In this document: positions 40,710 to 52,300 of the stretch, in pieces | Position numbering within the stretch: position 1 is the first letter of the stretch | Layout: every line of letters begins with the position of its first letter | DNA from: Buxus sempervirens | Taxonomy: Eukaryota; Streptophyta; Magnoliopsida; Buxales; Buxaceae | NCBI GenBank assembly: GCA_947561395.2 | Contig: OX387182.1 | Span: 43,827,949 to 43,891,948 of the forward strand | Direction: 5' to 3' | Length of the DNA stretch: 64,000 bases | Position numbers and translations under genes: made by a program | Notes under the pieces: generated by a model | Database searches by the model: none | Seen by the model: the letters and a program-made list of their open reading frames with translations, nothing else | What the model was told of the DNA's origin: nothing

Positions 40710-43700
40710 TGTGCGCGCGTGGGAAACGCGGCACGGGGTAATTCGGAGTCGCCACCGCCTAATGGGGTGCAGGCGGACACCTGGGTGCCTAATCTTGTCT
40801 ATTTAGGGCTTTGGGTCTGCGGCTTGAGATTCTAAGTCGGTTCTCGGTTGCGGGCTGGGGAAGTCCGTAGACACCCCAATCCACCCCGTCGGATGACGGG
40901 TCCCGTGGGTTATCTTGAGTCAGCTTTTCACTTTGGTTCTCACCCGGTTCCTAATCCCGCATGTAATTCAGATTGAGTCTTGGCGGGACCACCTGAGTTG
41001 GTGTGGGTCCCTTTAGTTGATTTTATCTCTTCTTGCTTAAGTGATCTGGAGCTGATTGGGTGGGCCCCGTTGGAAGGCCCACGGTGTCCTTGGTGGGCTT
41101 GGGTAAGCCCATGTGCCCCTGGTGGGCCTCCGCCTAGCCTAGGAGGCCCTGTGGGCTTTGGTTAGTGAATTGGTTTTGCTTTAAGTTTAGATTTGAATTA
41201 TTAGGTTTCTTTCATGCAAAAGTGGGCCGGATGGGTCTGTGGGCCCCTTAGGTGGGCCCTCATGGTGACCAAGGGTTTTTTAGACTTATCTTTATATTTG
41301 GGCCAAAGTGGGCTGGTCACTGGGCTTGGGGCCCGTGATCCGGCTTTGGGCCTTGGAAGCCCAAATTTAATGAAGTTAGGGCTTGAGCCCTTCCTTGGCT
41401 TAGTTGGCGGGCTTAGGCGGGCCCGACAGGCCCTAACCCATGGTCTCGGCCAAACCACGCAGTTCATGCATTCATGTATATGACAAGGCTCGGGTGGGCC
41501 GCATTGGGTTTGGCCCGCCCGATTCAACTGGTTTACTCTTGCTTAGGTTAATTAATTAGCATGCTTTGGTGTCCATTGGGCTTGGTGGGCCCCGTTGGAA
41601 GGCCCACCAACGTGCCGGGTCGAACCGGTTGGTCCAAGTCCCAAGTTGGGTTTCCAGGTGGCCCGGAAACCCTATCGGTTCAATCAGTTTACTTCAACAC
41701 ATACCAAAATTCGGCAATACAACAGAATGCGCAAAAAAAAAAGGCTTCTGTGTGTATCCGGCAACTCAGGCCGGATACACAGGGTCTACAGGTGATCCGG
41801 CCAGTGTATCCGGATACACAGAGGCCATAGGTGATCCGGCTTGAGTATCCGGATCACCCTGGAATTGGCCTTTTTGGGTTTTGGCCCTTTGGGACTGATC
41901 CCAGGAGCTCCCAGGGGCATTTTAAGGGTCTGGTGGGCCCTCGGATGGGCCCACGTAGGTTCAGATTTGGGAGAAGCCACACTTGGCTTCTCTCCTTGGA
42001 CTTTTCGGCAAAGCCAATGGGGGGCTTGGGGGTGACGGAGCATGCAAAACAACTTGCCAACGGGGAGGACAGCATACCTACTTCCCCCCATCAGCAAAGA
42101 ACAATTGATAGATATAAAGAAAACCAGAACGAATAACCGCATGCACGCACGGGGAGCGAATCAAGCATAAAAAAACATAAAGGAATGCATGCTCATACAA
42201 TCCTAATAGGCATGTCATTATGCATGTATGAGCTAAAAACAGCAGAAAAAGATCCTCCAGCATTATCCGAATCTAGACTCACCGCTCGACATAGACCTAT
42301 AGAGAAGGGGAAGAGAGGGGGGGTTATATGGGGGGTACATTAGATCCAACATGAGGAGGAGCAGGCTCCTTAAAAAACTTAGTATGGGCCCCTGGACAGC
42401 AACCGAAGGAGATCAAAATATGTTAACGTAAACTCTTTTGCTTCCTAAGAAACCCTACGTGGACTTCTTACCGAAAGTAGCTCTCATGCCACGAAAGAAA
42501 CCGTAACACGTGCTCATGTCACCATAGAAGAGAACCCATGCAATGGATGAAGCCAACTTAAAAAAAAAATCATGTTTAGAAAACTTCTATTTTAACATAT
42601 GTACAATAAAGAGCTACTAGGAACCTTACCTGGTGGTCCTTGACCTTCTAGGCAATGTGGAGGTGTTCCTTGGAGGTGGTACAGTAACTAGGAGCAGCTT
42701 CCTTCTTAACCACAGCAGCAGCCTCCTCTTCTTCCACTTGTTGGGTTGTCAATGGAGATGGAGGAGGAAAGGGAGGATGGGAGAGGCTTGGGTGGTGTGG
42801 AGAAGGGATGGGGGGCCACAAGAGCTTGAAGAGGGAAGGATTCGAGTGGGAGTGGGTGAGAGAGGAGAGCTTAAAAATCGCATGAACAATGGCCAACCCC
42901 GGATATGAGCTGCTGTTAGCTATTTATAGACACATTAATGTATCCGGTAACTCAGGCCGGATACACTAAGTCCTCCTCGTATCCGGACTTCAAGTCCGGA
43001 TACACTAGCTTCCCTTTGTATCCGGCAACTCAGGCCGGATACATAACTTAATGATTTCAAAATTTAATGCCGTCGCGAATCTGTCGGCCAAGTGGCGCGG
43101 ATCTCGCGCGAACACCTTTATGTATCCGGTCTTCAAGTCCGGCCATGAAGAATAGGCAGTGTATCCGGTATATGTGACCGGATACAAATCGAAAAATTAC
43201 AGATTTGCCCTTCGACTTGACCGATTTGACCTTTTTTCATATCTACGGATCGCCCGTACGAAATTTTTATATTTAAGATTTAGTCCCTGAGATATTTTGC
43301 TGCGTTGGCTGCCACTTGGGCAGCTTTTGCGCCACGTGTGCAGTTTCCGGCTTTTGCTACTCGGAAACTTCGACAGATCATATCTCCTTCACCCGAACTC
43401 CGATTTGAGCAAACTCAATTGCGTTAAACTTGTATCGGAGCCCTCTATTTAATGACATGGGGCTAAGAACTTGGCACGGATTCCGAGAAAAAGTCAACTT
43501 TTGGCCTTCCCTTAAGTTTGACTGCCCTTAGAACCTTTATCCGGACTCCGACTCCTGCAAACCCAGTTGCGCTGGAACCGTGTCGGGATTCTCTATCCAT
43601 TGGGCTAAAATAAGGTATTTGGCACGGAAATCGAGGAAAATTCAACTCTTGGCTTTCCCTCAAGTTTGACCGCCCGCATAACCTTTATCCGGACTCCGAT

Positions 43701-43881
43701 TCCTGCAAACCCAGTTGCGTTGGGACCGTGTCGGGATTCTTTATCCAACGGGATAGACCAAGGTTAGCCAAATTTTATCTGATTTAAAGGTCAACTTTTC
43801 ACCCCTTCAGGGTTTGACTTCTTGGCCGGGTTTTTACATTTTCTGGCTTTTTGGGGAGCGCAAAAAAATGAGGTGCTTACA
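40710..43881 (-). repeat. 5' LTR of element A (3.17 kb)
   Basis: It runs from TGTGCGCGCG (40710) to GTGCTTACA (43881). Minus-strand TATA: TCTATAAATA at 42921-42930. Palindrome arrays lie upstream of the TATA (42940-43185) and in the transcribed part (41754-41857). The stretch 41040-41960 is dense in TGGGCC/GGCCCA. Subrepeats of about 150 bp lie near 43370-43780. Same family as the E LTR (45413-48519) by both ends and overall order, but the two are clearly diverged. Flank GACAC (43882-43886) is pol sequence, giving the presumed TSD. Confidence 0.88.
42940..43185 (-). promoter_or_regulatory. Palindrome array GTATCCGG-N-CCGGATAC in the A LTR promoter
   Basis: Units include GTATCCGG-TAACTCAGG-CCGGATAC, GTATCCGG-ACTTCAAGT-CCGGATAC, and GTATCCGG-TATATGTGA-CCGGATAC. 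They lie directly upstream of the TATA box. A second array with half-sites GATCCGG sits at 41754-41857. Confidence 0.85.
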
Positions 43882-45259
43882 GACACAATAAAGAGGTATT
43901 TGCTGAACCCACCTGTACTAGTGCCACCAACCCTTGAAGACCAACTTTCCCGATGAGGCGATTCTGTACACTGAAGAGGAGGAAAATGAGAGTTCTTGGC
44001 AGATGTTTTTTGATGGGGCCGCCAATATGAATGGGAACGGAATAGGGGCAGTCTTGGTCAAACCAGATGGTTCACACATCCCGATTGCAGTAAAGCTGAG
44101 ATTCCAGTGCACCAATAACATAGCAGAATATGAGGCATGCATAATTGGATTGCAAGCAGCCATGGATCATGGAGTAGAAGAACTTGACGTATACGGGGAT
44201 TTGAGTCTTATCATCTTCCAAACAACTGGTGAGTGGAAAACCAAGGATCACAAATTGATCCCCTATCACCAGTATTTGGAAGAAATAAGCACAAATTTCA
44301 TTCGAATTTCCTTCAACTATATGCCAAGGGCCAAGAATCAGTTTGCGGATGCTCTAGCAACCTTGGCTTCAATGGTCAGCATACCAGAAGGAGTAGACAT
44401 CAGACCTCTGGAAATTGAGGTCCGAGATGAACCGGCTTACTGTCTCGTTCTAGAGGGAGCACCAGAAGAAGAAACACCATGGTTTCAAGATATCAAAAAT
44501 TTCTTGAATAATCGGAGTCTGCCAGAGAATGCCACTGCTACTGAGAAGAGGACAATACAGAGGTTGGCGGGTCAGTTTCTGCTAAGTGGTGGACATGTGT
44601 ACAAGAGGTCACATAACGACATTATGCTCAGATGTGTAGCCAAGGCTGAATCGGAAAGGTTGATCGAGACGGTACATGGAGGAGTCTGTGGGCCCCATAT
44701 GAATGGGCACATGCTGGCTAAGAAGATCCTAAGGCTGGGATACTACTGGACGACCATGGAGCATGATTGCTGTGTACATGTCAAGAGGTGCCACCAATGT
44801 CAGATATATGCAGATAATAAGCATGCACCCCCAGGTGAGCTGCACAACATGACATCACCCTGGCCCTTCTCTATGTGGGGCATAGATGTCATTGGCATGA
44901 TCTCCCCTAAGGCATCAAACGGGCACAGATTCATCTTGGTGGCAATTGATTATTTCACTAAGTGGGTGGAAGCAGTATCATATGCAAATATCACAAGCAA
45001 CCATGTTATTAAATTTTTGAAGCACAATATCATTTGTCGCTATGGACTGCCAAGTTCCATAGTATCAGACAACGCTTCAAATATTAAGAACAAGGACATG
45101 AAGAAAATGTGTGAGCAGTTTCAGATCACCCACCACAAGTCAGCTCCGTATAGGCCAAAGATGAATGGGGCAGTAGAAGCAGCCAACAAGAATATAAAGA
45201 AAATCATTCAGAAGATGGTAGTGAGTTACAAAGATTGGCATGAAATGCTACCACTTGCG
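43882..45259 (+). pseudogene. pol: pol fragment (RNase H and integrase) of element F
   Basis: It starts inside the RT connection (GACACAATAAAGAGGTA, TPPVLVPP) and jumps at about 43930 to KTNFPDEAILYTEEEE through a deletion of roughly 400 bp. It then gives RNase H (MFFDGAANMNGNGIGAVL), integrase HHCC (HGGVCGPHMNGHML) and most of the DDE core (VSDNASNIKN, NGAVEAANKN). At 45259, after HEMLPLA, it stops abruptly where leader sequence of E begins. Very close to H (62580-63910). Confidence 0.9.
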
Positions 45260-45412
45260 ACAGGACTCCCCAGAATATGCAATTGCGTGTATTCCACGTC
45301 TTACTAAGCGAGGTAGTAAAAACCCCAAAATCGACTAAATCCCTCTTGGGTTGACTCATTCTAACCAAGGGTTCTATTGGGCTGAGCACTGTCCCCAGCA
45401 GAGTCGCCAGGC
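45260..45412 (-). other. Leader stub and primer-binding site of element E
   Basis: About 135 bp of leader related to A's leader (40555-40686), then GTCCCCAGCAGAGTCGCCA at 45391-45409, three bases from the LTR. The rest of E's internal region and its 3' LTR are missing. Confidence 0.8.
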
Positions 45413-48400
45413 TGTGCGCACCCGATTTCGGCCGCACGGCGAGGCGCACGCGTAACGACGCGTGCCTCGGGATTTGTTTGGAGTCGCCACTGCCTGATGG
45501 GGTGCAGGCAGACACCGGGGTGCCTAAGTTCTTCTATTAAGGCTTGGTCTGCGGCTTGAGATTCTAAGTACATTCTCGGTTGCGGTCTGGGGAAGTCCGT
45601 AGACACCCCAGTCCACCCCGTCAAGTGACGGGTCCCATAAGTTTCCCTAGTTTGAGTCAACTCAGTTGGTCTCTCACTCACCCGATGCCTAATCCAGCAT
45701 TCAATTTTGGTTAAGTCTGGCGGGACCGCCAAAGTGGTGTGGGTCCCTTTACTTGATTTTATCTTCTTATTATTGAATGAAGTGAGTCTAATTGGGTGGG
45801 CCCCGTTGGAAGGCCCACGGATCCCTTGGTGGGCTTGGTTGAGCCCACGTGTCCCTTGGTGGGCCTCAGTCTAGCCTGAGAGGCCCTTTGGCTTTGGTTC
45901 AAGTGAATTGATTTTACTTTGAAGTTCAGTTTGGTTATTTAAGTGATTTCTATGCACAAGTGGGCCAGGACTGTTTGTGGGCCCTTGAGCGGGCCACACA
46001 GTTGGTTACCAAGTAGTTTTGATTATCTTTCTTATCTGTGCCAAAATGGGCCAAGCATTGGGCTTGGGGCCCTTTACCTGGGCTCGGGCTTGAAAGCCCA
46101 AGACTTTCTGAGATAGGGTTTGGAAACCCTACACTTGTTTGGTTTAATGGGCTTAGTGGGCCCGACAGGCCCTGCCCATGGTCTCGGCCAAACCATACCT
46201 AAGTCTAGATCAACATGCTTCAAAATTGGGCTTGGGTGGGCCTCCACTGGTGTGGCCCACTCAAATGGATTGATTTTATCTTTATTTAACAAAAGGAGTT
46301 TGTCGGGCTTGGTGGGCCCCGTTGGAAGGCCCACCGGGAATCAATTTGGACCGGGTGTCCAAGGCCCATCTTGGGTTTCCGGGTGACCCGGGAACCCTAT
46401 TGGTTCATCCGGTTCGGTTTGGAAATAAAGCCCACATTCAGCAATAATCACATAAGAAAATGCACAAAATTGACACCCTATCAAGAAAAAAATTGGCTCA
46501 TTGTGCTGGGTCCAAGGGGAGGTACCCGGGGGCCCTGTGGGCGAAGCGGAGCGGAGCCCACGGGGTGGGGTACCTCCCCGTACCAAGGTACGAGTTGGAT
46601 GCGCAGCGAAGCCCCCCGCGGTATGGTAAAGGGTATTCTTGGAATTTTCAAAAAAATAACAATTCGGCCTGTTTTGGACCTGGCGCTCACCTTCTGAGGT
46701 GAGCGCCAGGTGGGCGCCAGAACCGGGCGAAATTTTGACCTGGCGCTCACCCGATACCAGGTGAGCGCGAGCTGGGCGGGAGGTGAGCGCGAGATGGGCG
46801 CGAGGTGGGCGCCAGAATTTCACTTGGTTTTTAGGTGGGCGCGAGCTGAGCGCCAGGTGGGTGCCAGCTCGGCAGGAAGTGAGATGAAAGGGGCGCCCAC
46901 CTCCTAGGTGAGCGCCAGGTGGGCGCCAGATGGGCGGCAGGTCACTGCAATTTTCAACTCTCTGTTTTTTTTGAGATCTCCATCTCTGGCCGATTTTTTT
47001 TGGTCTGTAACTGTTCCACTAGCCTCCTAACATGCTCAGAACACTTCCCAACTAGTTTTGGATTTAATCTAAACACGTTTTTATGAAAATCAAACCTCCT
47101 TGTAAACCTGCAAATCCGAACACCTAAACACTAACAGAACATGCAAGGAAGGGGACTGGGGGCTTTATGGGATACAGAAGATGCAAACATCAGGGAGAAC
47201 ATGCTCCCCCCTCGAATCACACAATCACTGCTACTATACGAAATAACAGAAAAGAACAGATAGCAATGGACTTATTTATTTTGGAACAGGGGCCATTGAG
47301 AACATTACCTGGGTGTTCCTAACACCTCTCCGAAGTGGGTGAAGCCTCCATGGAGCGCGCGAGCGGCCGCCGGAGCAACCTTCTTCTCACACCAAGAGCG
47401 CGGCCTCCTTCGGATTTGACTAGGAAGAAGAGGAAGGGAGGGGACCTGTGTGTCTGGTCTTTATCTTCAAAACCCCGAGCCCAGAAAAATGATGCCGAAC
47501 CCTAGAATACCAAAACCAGAGAATGCCCGGCCAAAGAAAAATCTCCCAACAAAAAATCCAAACCCCGAATGCTGAAGAACAGCAAACCCTCAAAGGACCG
47601 ATCCCGGAAAACCCAACCAAAATTTTCCCAACCCCGAAATCAGCCAACCCCCTGCAATGAAGACTCTCGCGGCTTTTATAGACAAGGGAAATGGGGTGCC
47701 GCTCACCTTGGCGCCCAGCTCAAGGTGAGCGCATACCCCCTGCCACGTTCGCGCGAGCGACCGAATCATTTCAAAATAATAAATGCCGCCGCTCGTTTGT
47801 TTTTAAAATCTGAAAATTAGGATATGGTCCCTGGGATATTTAGGTTTAATATTATTTTATTCAGATATTTTCAAATACTTTCAGATTGGCCCTGGGATAT
47901 TTTGAATGTTTGGATATTTATGGATTTGATCCCCGAGATATTTTTCTGCGCAACTCGCCACGTGTGCAGCTTTTTGCCACGTGCGCAGTTTGCCGGTTTT
48001 GCTGCTCGGGAACTTCGCCAGCTCATATTTTCTTCATCCGGGCTCCGATCTGGGCAAACTTAGTTTCATTAGAATCGTATCGGAGCCCTCCATCCCATGA
48101 CCTAGGGGTAGGCCTCCGGATCGGATTTTAGCAGAAAGTCAACTTTTGGCTCCGCGCAAGTTTGACCGCCCGCAGAACCTTCATCCGGACCCCGATTCCC
48201 ACAAACTCAGTTGCGTTGGAACCGTGTCGAGATTCTCTATCCAATGATATGGGGCTAAGCACTTGGCACGGAATTCTAGGAAAAGTCAACTTTCGGCTCT
48301 CCCTTAAGTTTGACTGCCCGCCGAACCTTCATCCGGACTCCGATTCCAGCAAACTCAGTTGCGTTAGACTCGTGTCGGGATTCTCTATCCATTGATATAA

Positions 48401-48519
48401 AGGAAGGTGGCCAAATATCACTTAATCAAAAAGTCAACTTTTTGTCCCCTCGAGGTTTGACTTTTTGCCAGGGTTTTCATTTTCAGCAATTCCAGGGGTG
48501 CAAAAATAAGGTGCTTACA
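45413..48519 (-). repeat. LTR of element E (3.1 kb), 5' LTR or remnant
   Basis: It runs from TGTGCGCACC to GTGCTTACA. TATA on minus: CTATAAAAGCC at about 47671-47681. A palindrome array of GGCGCTCACC...GGTGAGCGCC type lies at 47699-47733 upstream of TATA, and a larger one at 46681-46940. Subrepeats of about 148 bp are at roughly 48020-48440. It is inserted in exon 1 of F's gene II; flank CCAAG at 48520-48524 has no partner because the other end is lost. Confidence 0.85.
46681..46940 (-). promoter_or_regulatory. GC-rich palindrome array GGCGCTCACC / GGTGAGCGCC in the E LTR
   Basis: Units include GGCGCTCACC-TTCTGA-GGTGAGCGCC, GGCGCTCACC-CGATACCA-GGTGAGCGC and GGCGCCCACC-TCCTA-GGTGAGCGCC, with many GGTGGGCGCCAG half-sites. 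It occupies the place of the 41754-41857 array in A's LTR. Confidence 0.8.
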
Positions 48520-48918
48520 CCAAGAATGTAGAAGCTTCTTTTTTGTAACTGGGCCTAAGAGGTGGATTCACCACTTTCTCATCAAACCTCAAGCCCAGGA
48601 TGGTTTCCACCTCCTCAATGGTTGGGGCATCTCATGGTTCCCGAAACGGAACAAGTTGAGGTCAGGAACCCAATGACCAATCATGGCCTCTATAATCTCC
48701 CACCTGAAGGGAACCTTGGGAATAAGCAGGATGTGGCCTAGATTAGTAGTACCCCATCTCCTCTCCTCATCTAGGGTCATAGAATTAACCCACCTTGTGT
48801 AAAAAGAATCCGCAGGGTTGTACCTAGTGAGATTTGGGGGTTTTGATCTAAAAGGTTGTTTTGCAGGGGAGGCAGTGTGGACAGACAATAATGGGGCAGA
48901 AGATGATCCGGATTCCAT
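48520..48918 (-). pseudogene. Antisense gene II of F (DUF7745), exon 1 remnant
   Basis: Start Met at 48918 (MESGSSSAPLLS); an in-frame Met exists at 48990. Sequence RSKPPNLTRYNPADSFYTRWVNSMTLDEE and MIGHWVPDLNLFRFGNHEM matches gene II of B. A frameshift lies near 48625; the true frame then goes on as LGLRF..KVVNPP to KEASTFLG at 48520, where the E LTR cuts it. Confidence 0.85.
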
Positions 48919-49027
48919 TGGAGTTGACGGGAGCAAACTAGAACTCAAGAGGAGGAGGAAAAAGGCGAAAAAGGGGGTTTCTAAACTCAAAAACTCGTAA
49001 AAAAATGCTCAAATCCCGAGGCTGGTT

Positions 49028-49190
49028 GCATTTATAGCATCTTTTAACGTATCCGGTAACTCAGACCGGATACAAAAAGCTTTATTAATATCCGGATAAG
49101 TATACCGGATACAAAAAAGGCTATGAGTATCCGGTATGTTATACCGGATACAAGGACCAATCAATGTATCCGGTATGTCAAACCGGATAC
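49028..49190 (-). promoter_or_regulatory. Promoter of F gene II: TATA box and four-unit palindrome array
   Basis: TATA on minus: GCTATAAATGC at 49028-49038. Upstream (49049-49190) are four units GTATCCGG-N8/9-CCGGATAC, for example GTATCCGG-TATGTTATA-CCGGATAC. The same palindrome sits in F's own LTR and before F's gene I. Bases 49191-49399 hold nothing recognisable. Confidence 0.85.
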
Positions 49191-49399
49191 AAAGAAAAAC
49201 AGCAAAAAAAAGAGCTAAGAATGAAAAAACCGAATTTTTTTACCTGTTTTACCGTGTACAAGTCATAATTGCATAAAATTGAGAGCAACAGATGTGCAAG
49301 ACAAGATAGAATGAATAAAAAGTTTTTTCATATATATATGCAAGTTTTTTGTACAAGGAATGATGAGATCAATACATGAAAAGAAAAAATCCTAATCTA

Positions 49400-52300
49400 C
49401 TACTCCTGTGCAGGATCATCCATGCGTCCTCGGCCGCGTCCACCTCTACGGCCTCTCCCTCGAAGCGCTCTGCCCCTAGAGTAGGCAAGAATACGCTCGG
49501 CTGCATGGCGAGGATGCCGACCCACCACCTGCTGGAGCTGATACTCCAGGCAATACTCCTCGATGTCCGGGGGCAGAGCAGGAGTGGAATCTGGGGAGGA
49601 AGCCTCTGGCTCAACAGCAACCGGCCCAACAGAACCCTCAGCCATAGCAGGCTCTGCTCCCGCAGCTCCAGAAGGCCCGGCATCAGAAGAAGGGCCAGGA
49701 TCAAAAATATCTGTACCAAATGGGAAAAATCAGGAATTGGGATACTAAAATGAATAAAAGAGAAGAAACTAAGGAAAACATACCAGCAGGCACTATGGGG
49801 TCCGGATCCACCGAGTCAGCAGCAGGGACCTCCTCCGGCTCAGGAACCATCACTGGAGATGAAGGATCAGCAGATGGGACATTCACTAGAGCTGTAAGTT
49901 TGGCCCGGACCGCCCGAAGACCGCCCAACCCAGCCCGAATAACAGCCCGATTTAAGAAATAAGTTCGGGTTTGGGTTTGGGCCGGGCTCAATCTTGAGTC
50001 CGAAGTTGAGTTCGGGTTGGGCTCGGGTTCACAAGGTACAACCCGAATAACCCGAAATATATATACCACTAAAACCCCCTCCTGCAAACTTCCATACGAT
50101 TGTCTCCAGCAAACCTAAAAGTTTCTTGTCTTCTCCCATATCTCTACCATGAAAGTTGGAATTACTCGCCCCTCTCAGTGACTTACTGTCCCTCTCTTCT
50201 ATTATCAATACCTCACATCTCAAAGACAACCTAGCTAGACAAACCCCCAACAAAGGAGCTCGATCAGCAGGAGCTAGCAATACAGTTGCTGTCGGCGTCG
50301 CTGTCAATACAGTGGGATACAGTTCTAGCAGCAAGGGATTTGCGATTGCTCACAAGGGATTTGCGATACAATTCCATCGCTCACAAGTCACAAGGGATTT
50401 GCGATTGCTATTTTTGTCAAATCGGGCATCTCTCTTTAAATTGGACATCTCATCTTTCCCCATTTGTTCACTGCTTTCAGGTACTATTTAATTCCTCTCT
50501 TTTCTAGTACTTGATCTGGATGAGATTCATTAATGTGTGCTTGGGAGGATTTGTTTCTTTTCGTCGGCTATGCACCATATAATCTAAAATTATTTAACTT
50601 TTTTACTACAAAGTTAGCTCAGATATTTCAATCCCCAATCTTTAACTGCTAGATGCAAAATTTCATTAAAATTTGATTTCCAATAAGGTAGCAAAGAATA
50701 AAATCTTGTTACTTTAGTAGTATTTTATTTTATGTTATTTTTAACATCAATATATATCTCCTAAAATCTTGATTTATTGTTCTTGTTTGGTTATATGCAA
50801 ATGAGTTATGTGTTTCTTACGTAATTTCGTGGTTCTAATATTTGAAACGTAGATTCTAACTTAGCCACAAAAAAAAAAAAAAAAAAGAACGTAGATTCTG
50901 AAGTAATTGGAAGAGATAGGAAACATGAATATTAAGTCTATTTAAAATTACAAAAGTTGATTGATTTTGTAAAAGGTATTATTTTTAGATTAAGGTTTGA
51001 ATACTTAAACAATGTGAAAATGCAATGAAACTAATTCTGGAATTTCAAATGGGGTAGGTCCTGTATGCAACATTGCAATTTTTGTGAAACAGTGATTAAG
51101 TGGGAAATGTAAGGATGCCTTGCTAATCAAGTTATCATTTTCTATCTATTGTTTCTTTGAGAGTAGAGGATGCCTTGTTAGGATTAATTCTGCTATTGTA
51201 TTTGTTGTATTACTATTAATTCCATGTGTTATGATGGATGGTTGCATCAGATTGGAAGACATGTGAAACTCATAAATATCTTAGTGAATATTTTGTTCTA
51301 AGGCTCTTTACACACATAAAAAGTTTGGTGGACTTATAAAGATCATTTTTTAACCTAATACACAAACAAATCAATGTATGCCAATAAACTTTATTATATA
51401 TATAGAAATATTGTAGTCTTATATATGTGAATGTATCATTGTATCAAGTAGAAAAAAAAGTTTGGGTTGACCCGAACCCAACCCGAACTCAAGAAATAAT
51501 TTTAGGGTTGGGTTTGGGCTCAAAGAGTTTGGGTTAGGGCAGGCCGAGAAGAGTTTGGGTTCACCAATTTTAATTAGGGTTGAGCCCGAACACATTGAAA
51601 CCCAGCCCAGCCCGCCCTACTTACAGCTCTAACATCCACAGGATCCGTAGCCCGAGCAGGAGACAGGTCAGGAATGAGGAAATCATGGTCGAAGGCAACA
51701 TCCTGATCTGGGACCGAGCCCTGAACAAGGCAAACAAGCATATCAGAATAGCAGAAACAGGAAAATGAAAGAAATGAAAATATGAGAAGGCCAGATACCT
51801 GTCTAGCCTGGAGCTCAGCAACCAAGGCCTCCAGCTCCCTGATCCGGGCATCCCGCTGGGCCACGACCGCATCGTGCTCAGCGATCATATCATCGATCGC
51901 AGCCCGCTGGCTCTCGAACCGGTCCCGAATGGTGTTCAGCTCGTGTACCTGCCAACAAGAACAGAAGCATGGTCAGAAATGCATAAGGAAGGAAAAGGGG
52001 ATGAAAATGGGAAGAATACAAGGCTTACCGTGTCCTCATGGATCCGGATAAGGATCCCGCCGATCTCTGTCACCCCGGCACGAGTGGGTCGATCCATCAA
52101 GCATCCAATAGATACCCTCTGGAACCACTCGTCGTAATCTCCATCTACTATGAGCCCCTCCGCATCCATGAAATGATCGAGATGATCCACGTCGAAGCCG
52201 GGAAGGAGAGTATCGGGACCCACAGGAGGAGGCGGAACGGGGATGCGAAGTGCGCCCGTGTGCTGGAAGTACAGGCGCTCTCCTAAGTACATCACCCTAC

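Larger units (their letters stand above)
1..43881 (-). mobile_element. Element A: giant Tat/Ogre-type Ty3/gypsy retrotransposon, degenerate, carrying two nested insertions
   Basis: On the minus strand the order is 5' LTR (40710-43881), primer site (40687-40706), leader, ORF1 (split), two tandem-repeat arrays, gag, protease, reverse transcriptase, RNase H, integrase and 3' untranslated sequence running off the left edge. Removing B (17157-38481) and the Sirevirus derivative (634-6615) leaves about 13.4 kb of internal sequence plus a 3.17 kb LTR, so the full element would exceed 20 kb, as in Ogre/Tat elements. Several stops and frameshifts break the coding region, so it is not autonomous. Its right flank, GACAC at 43882-43886, belongs to a plus-strand pol gene, so A inserted into another retrotransposon. 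The 3' LTR lies outside the window. Confidence 0.9.

Noticed and set aside
46341-46823. 160-aa minus ORF and overlapping plus ORFs in the E LTR
   Set aside because: They derive from the GC-rich palindrome array and TGGGCC repeats.
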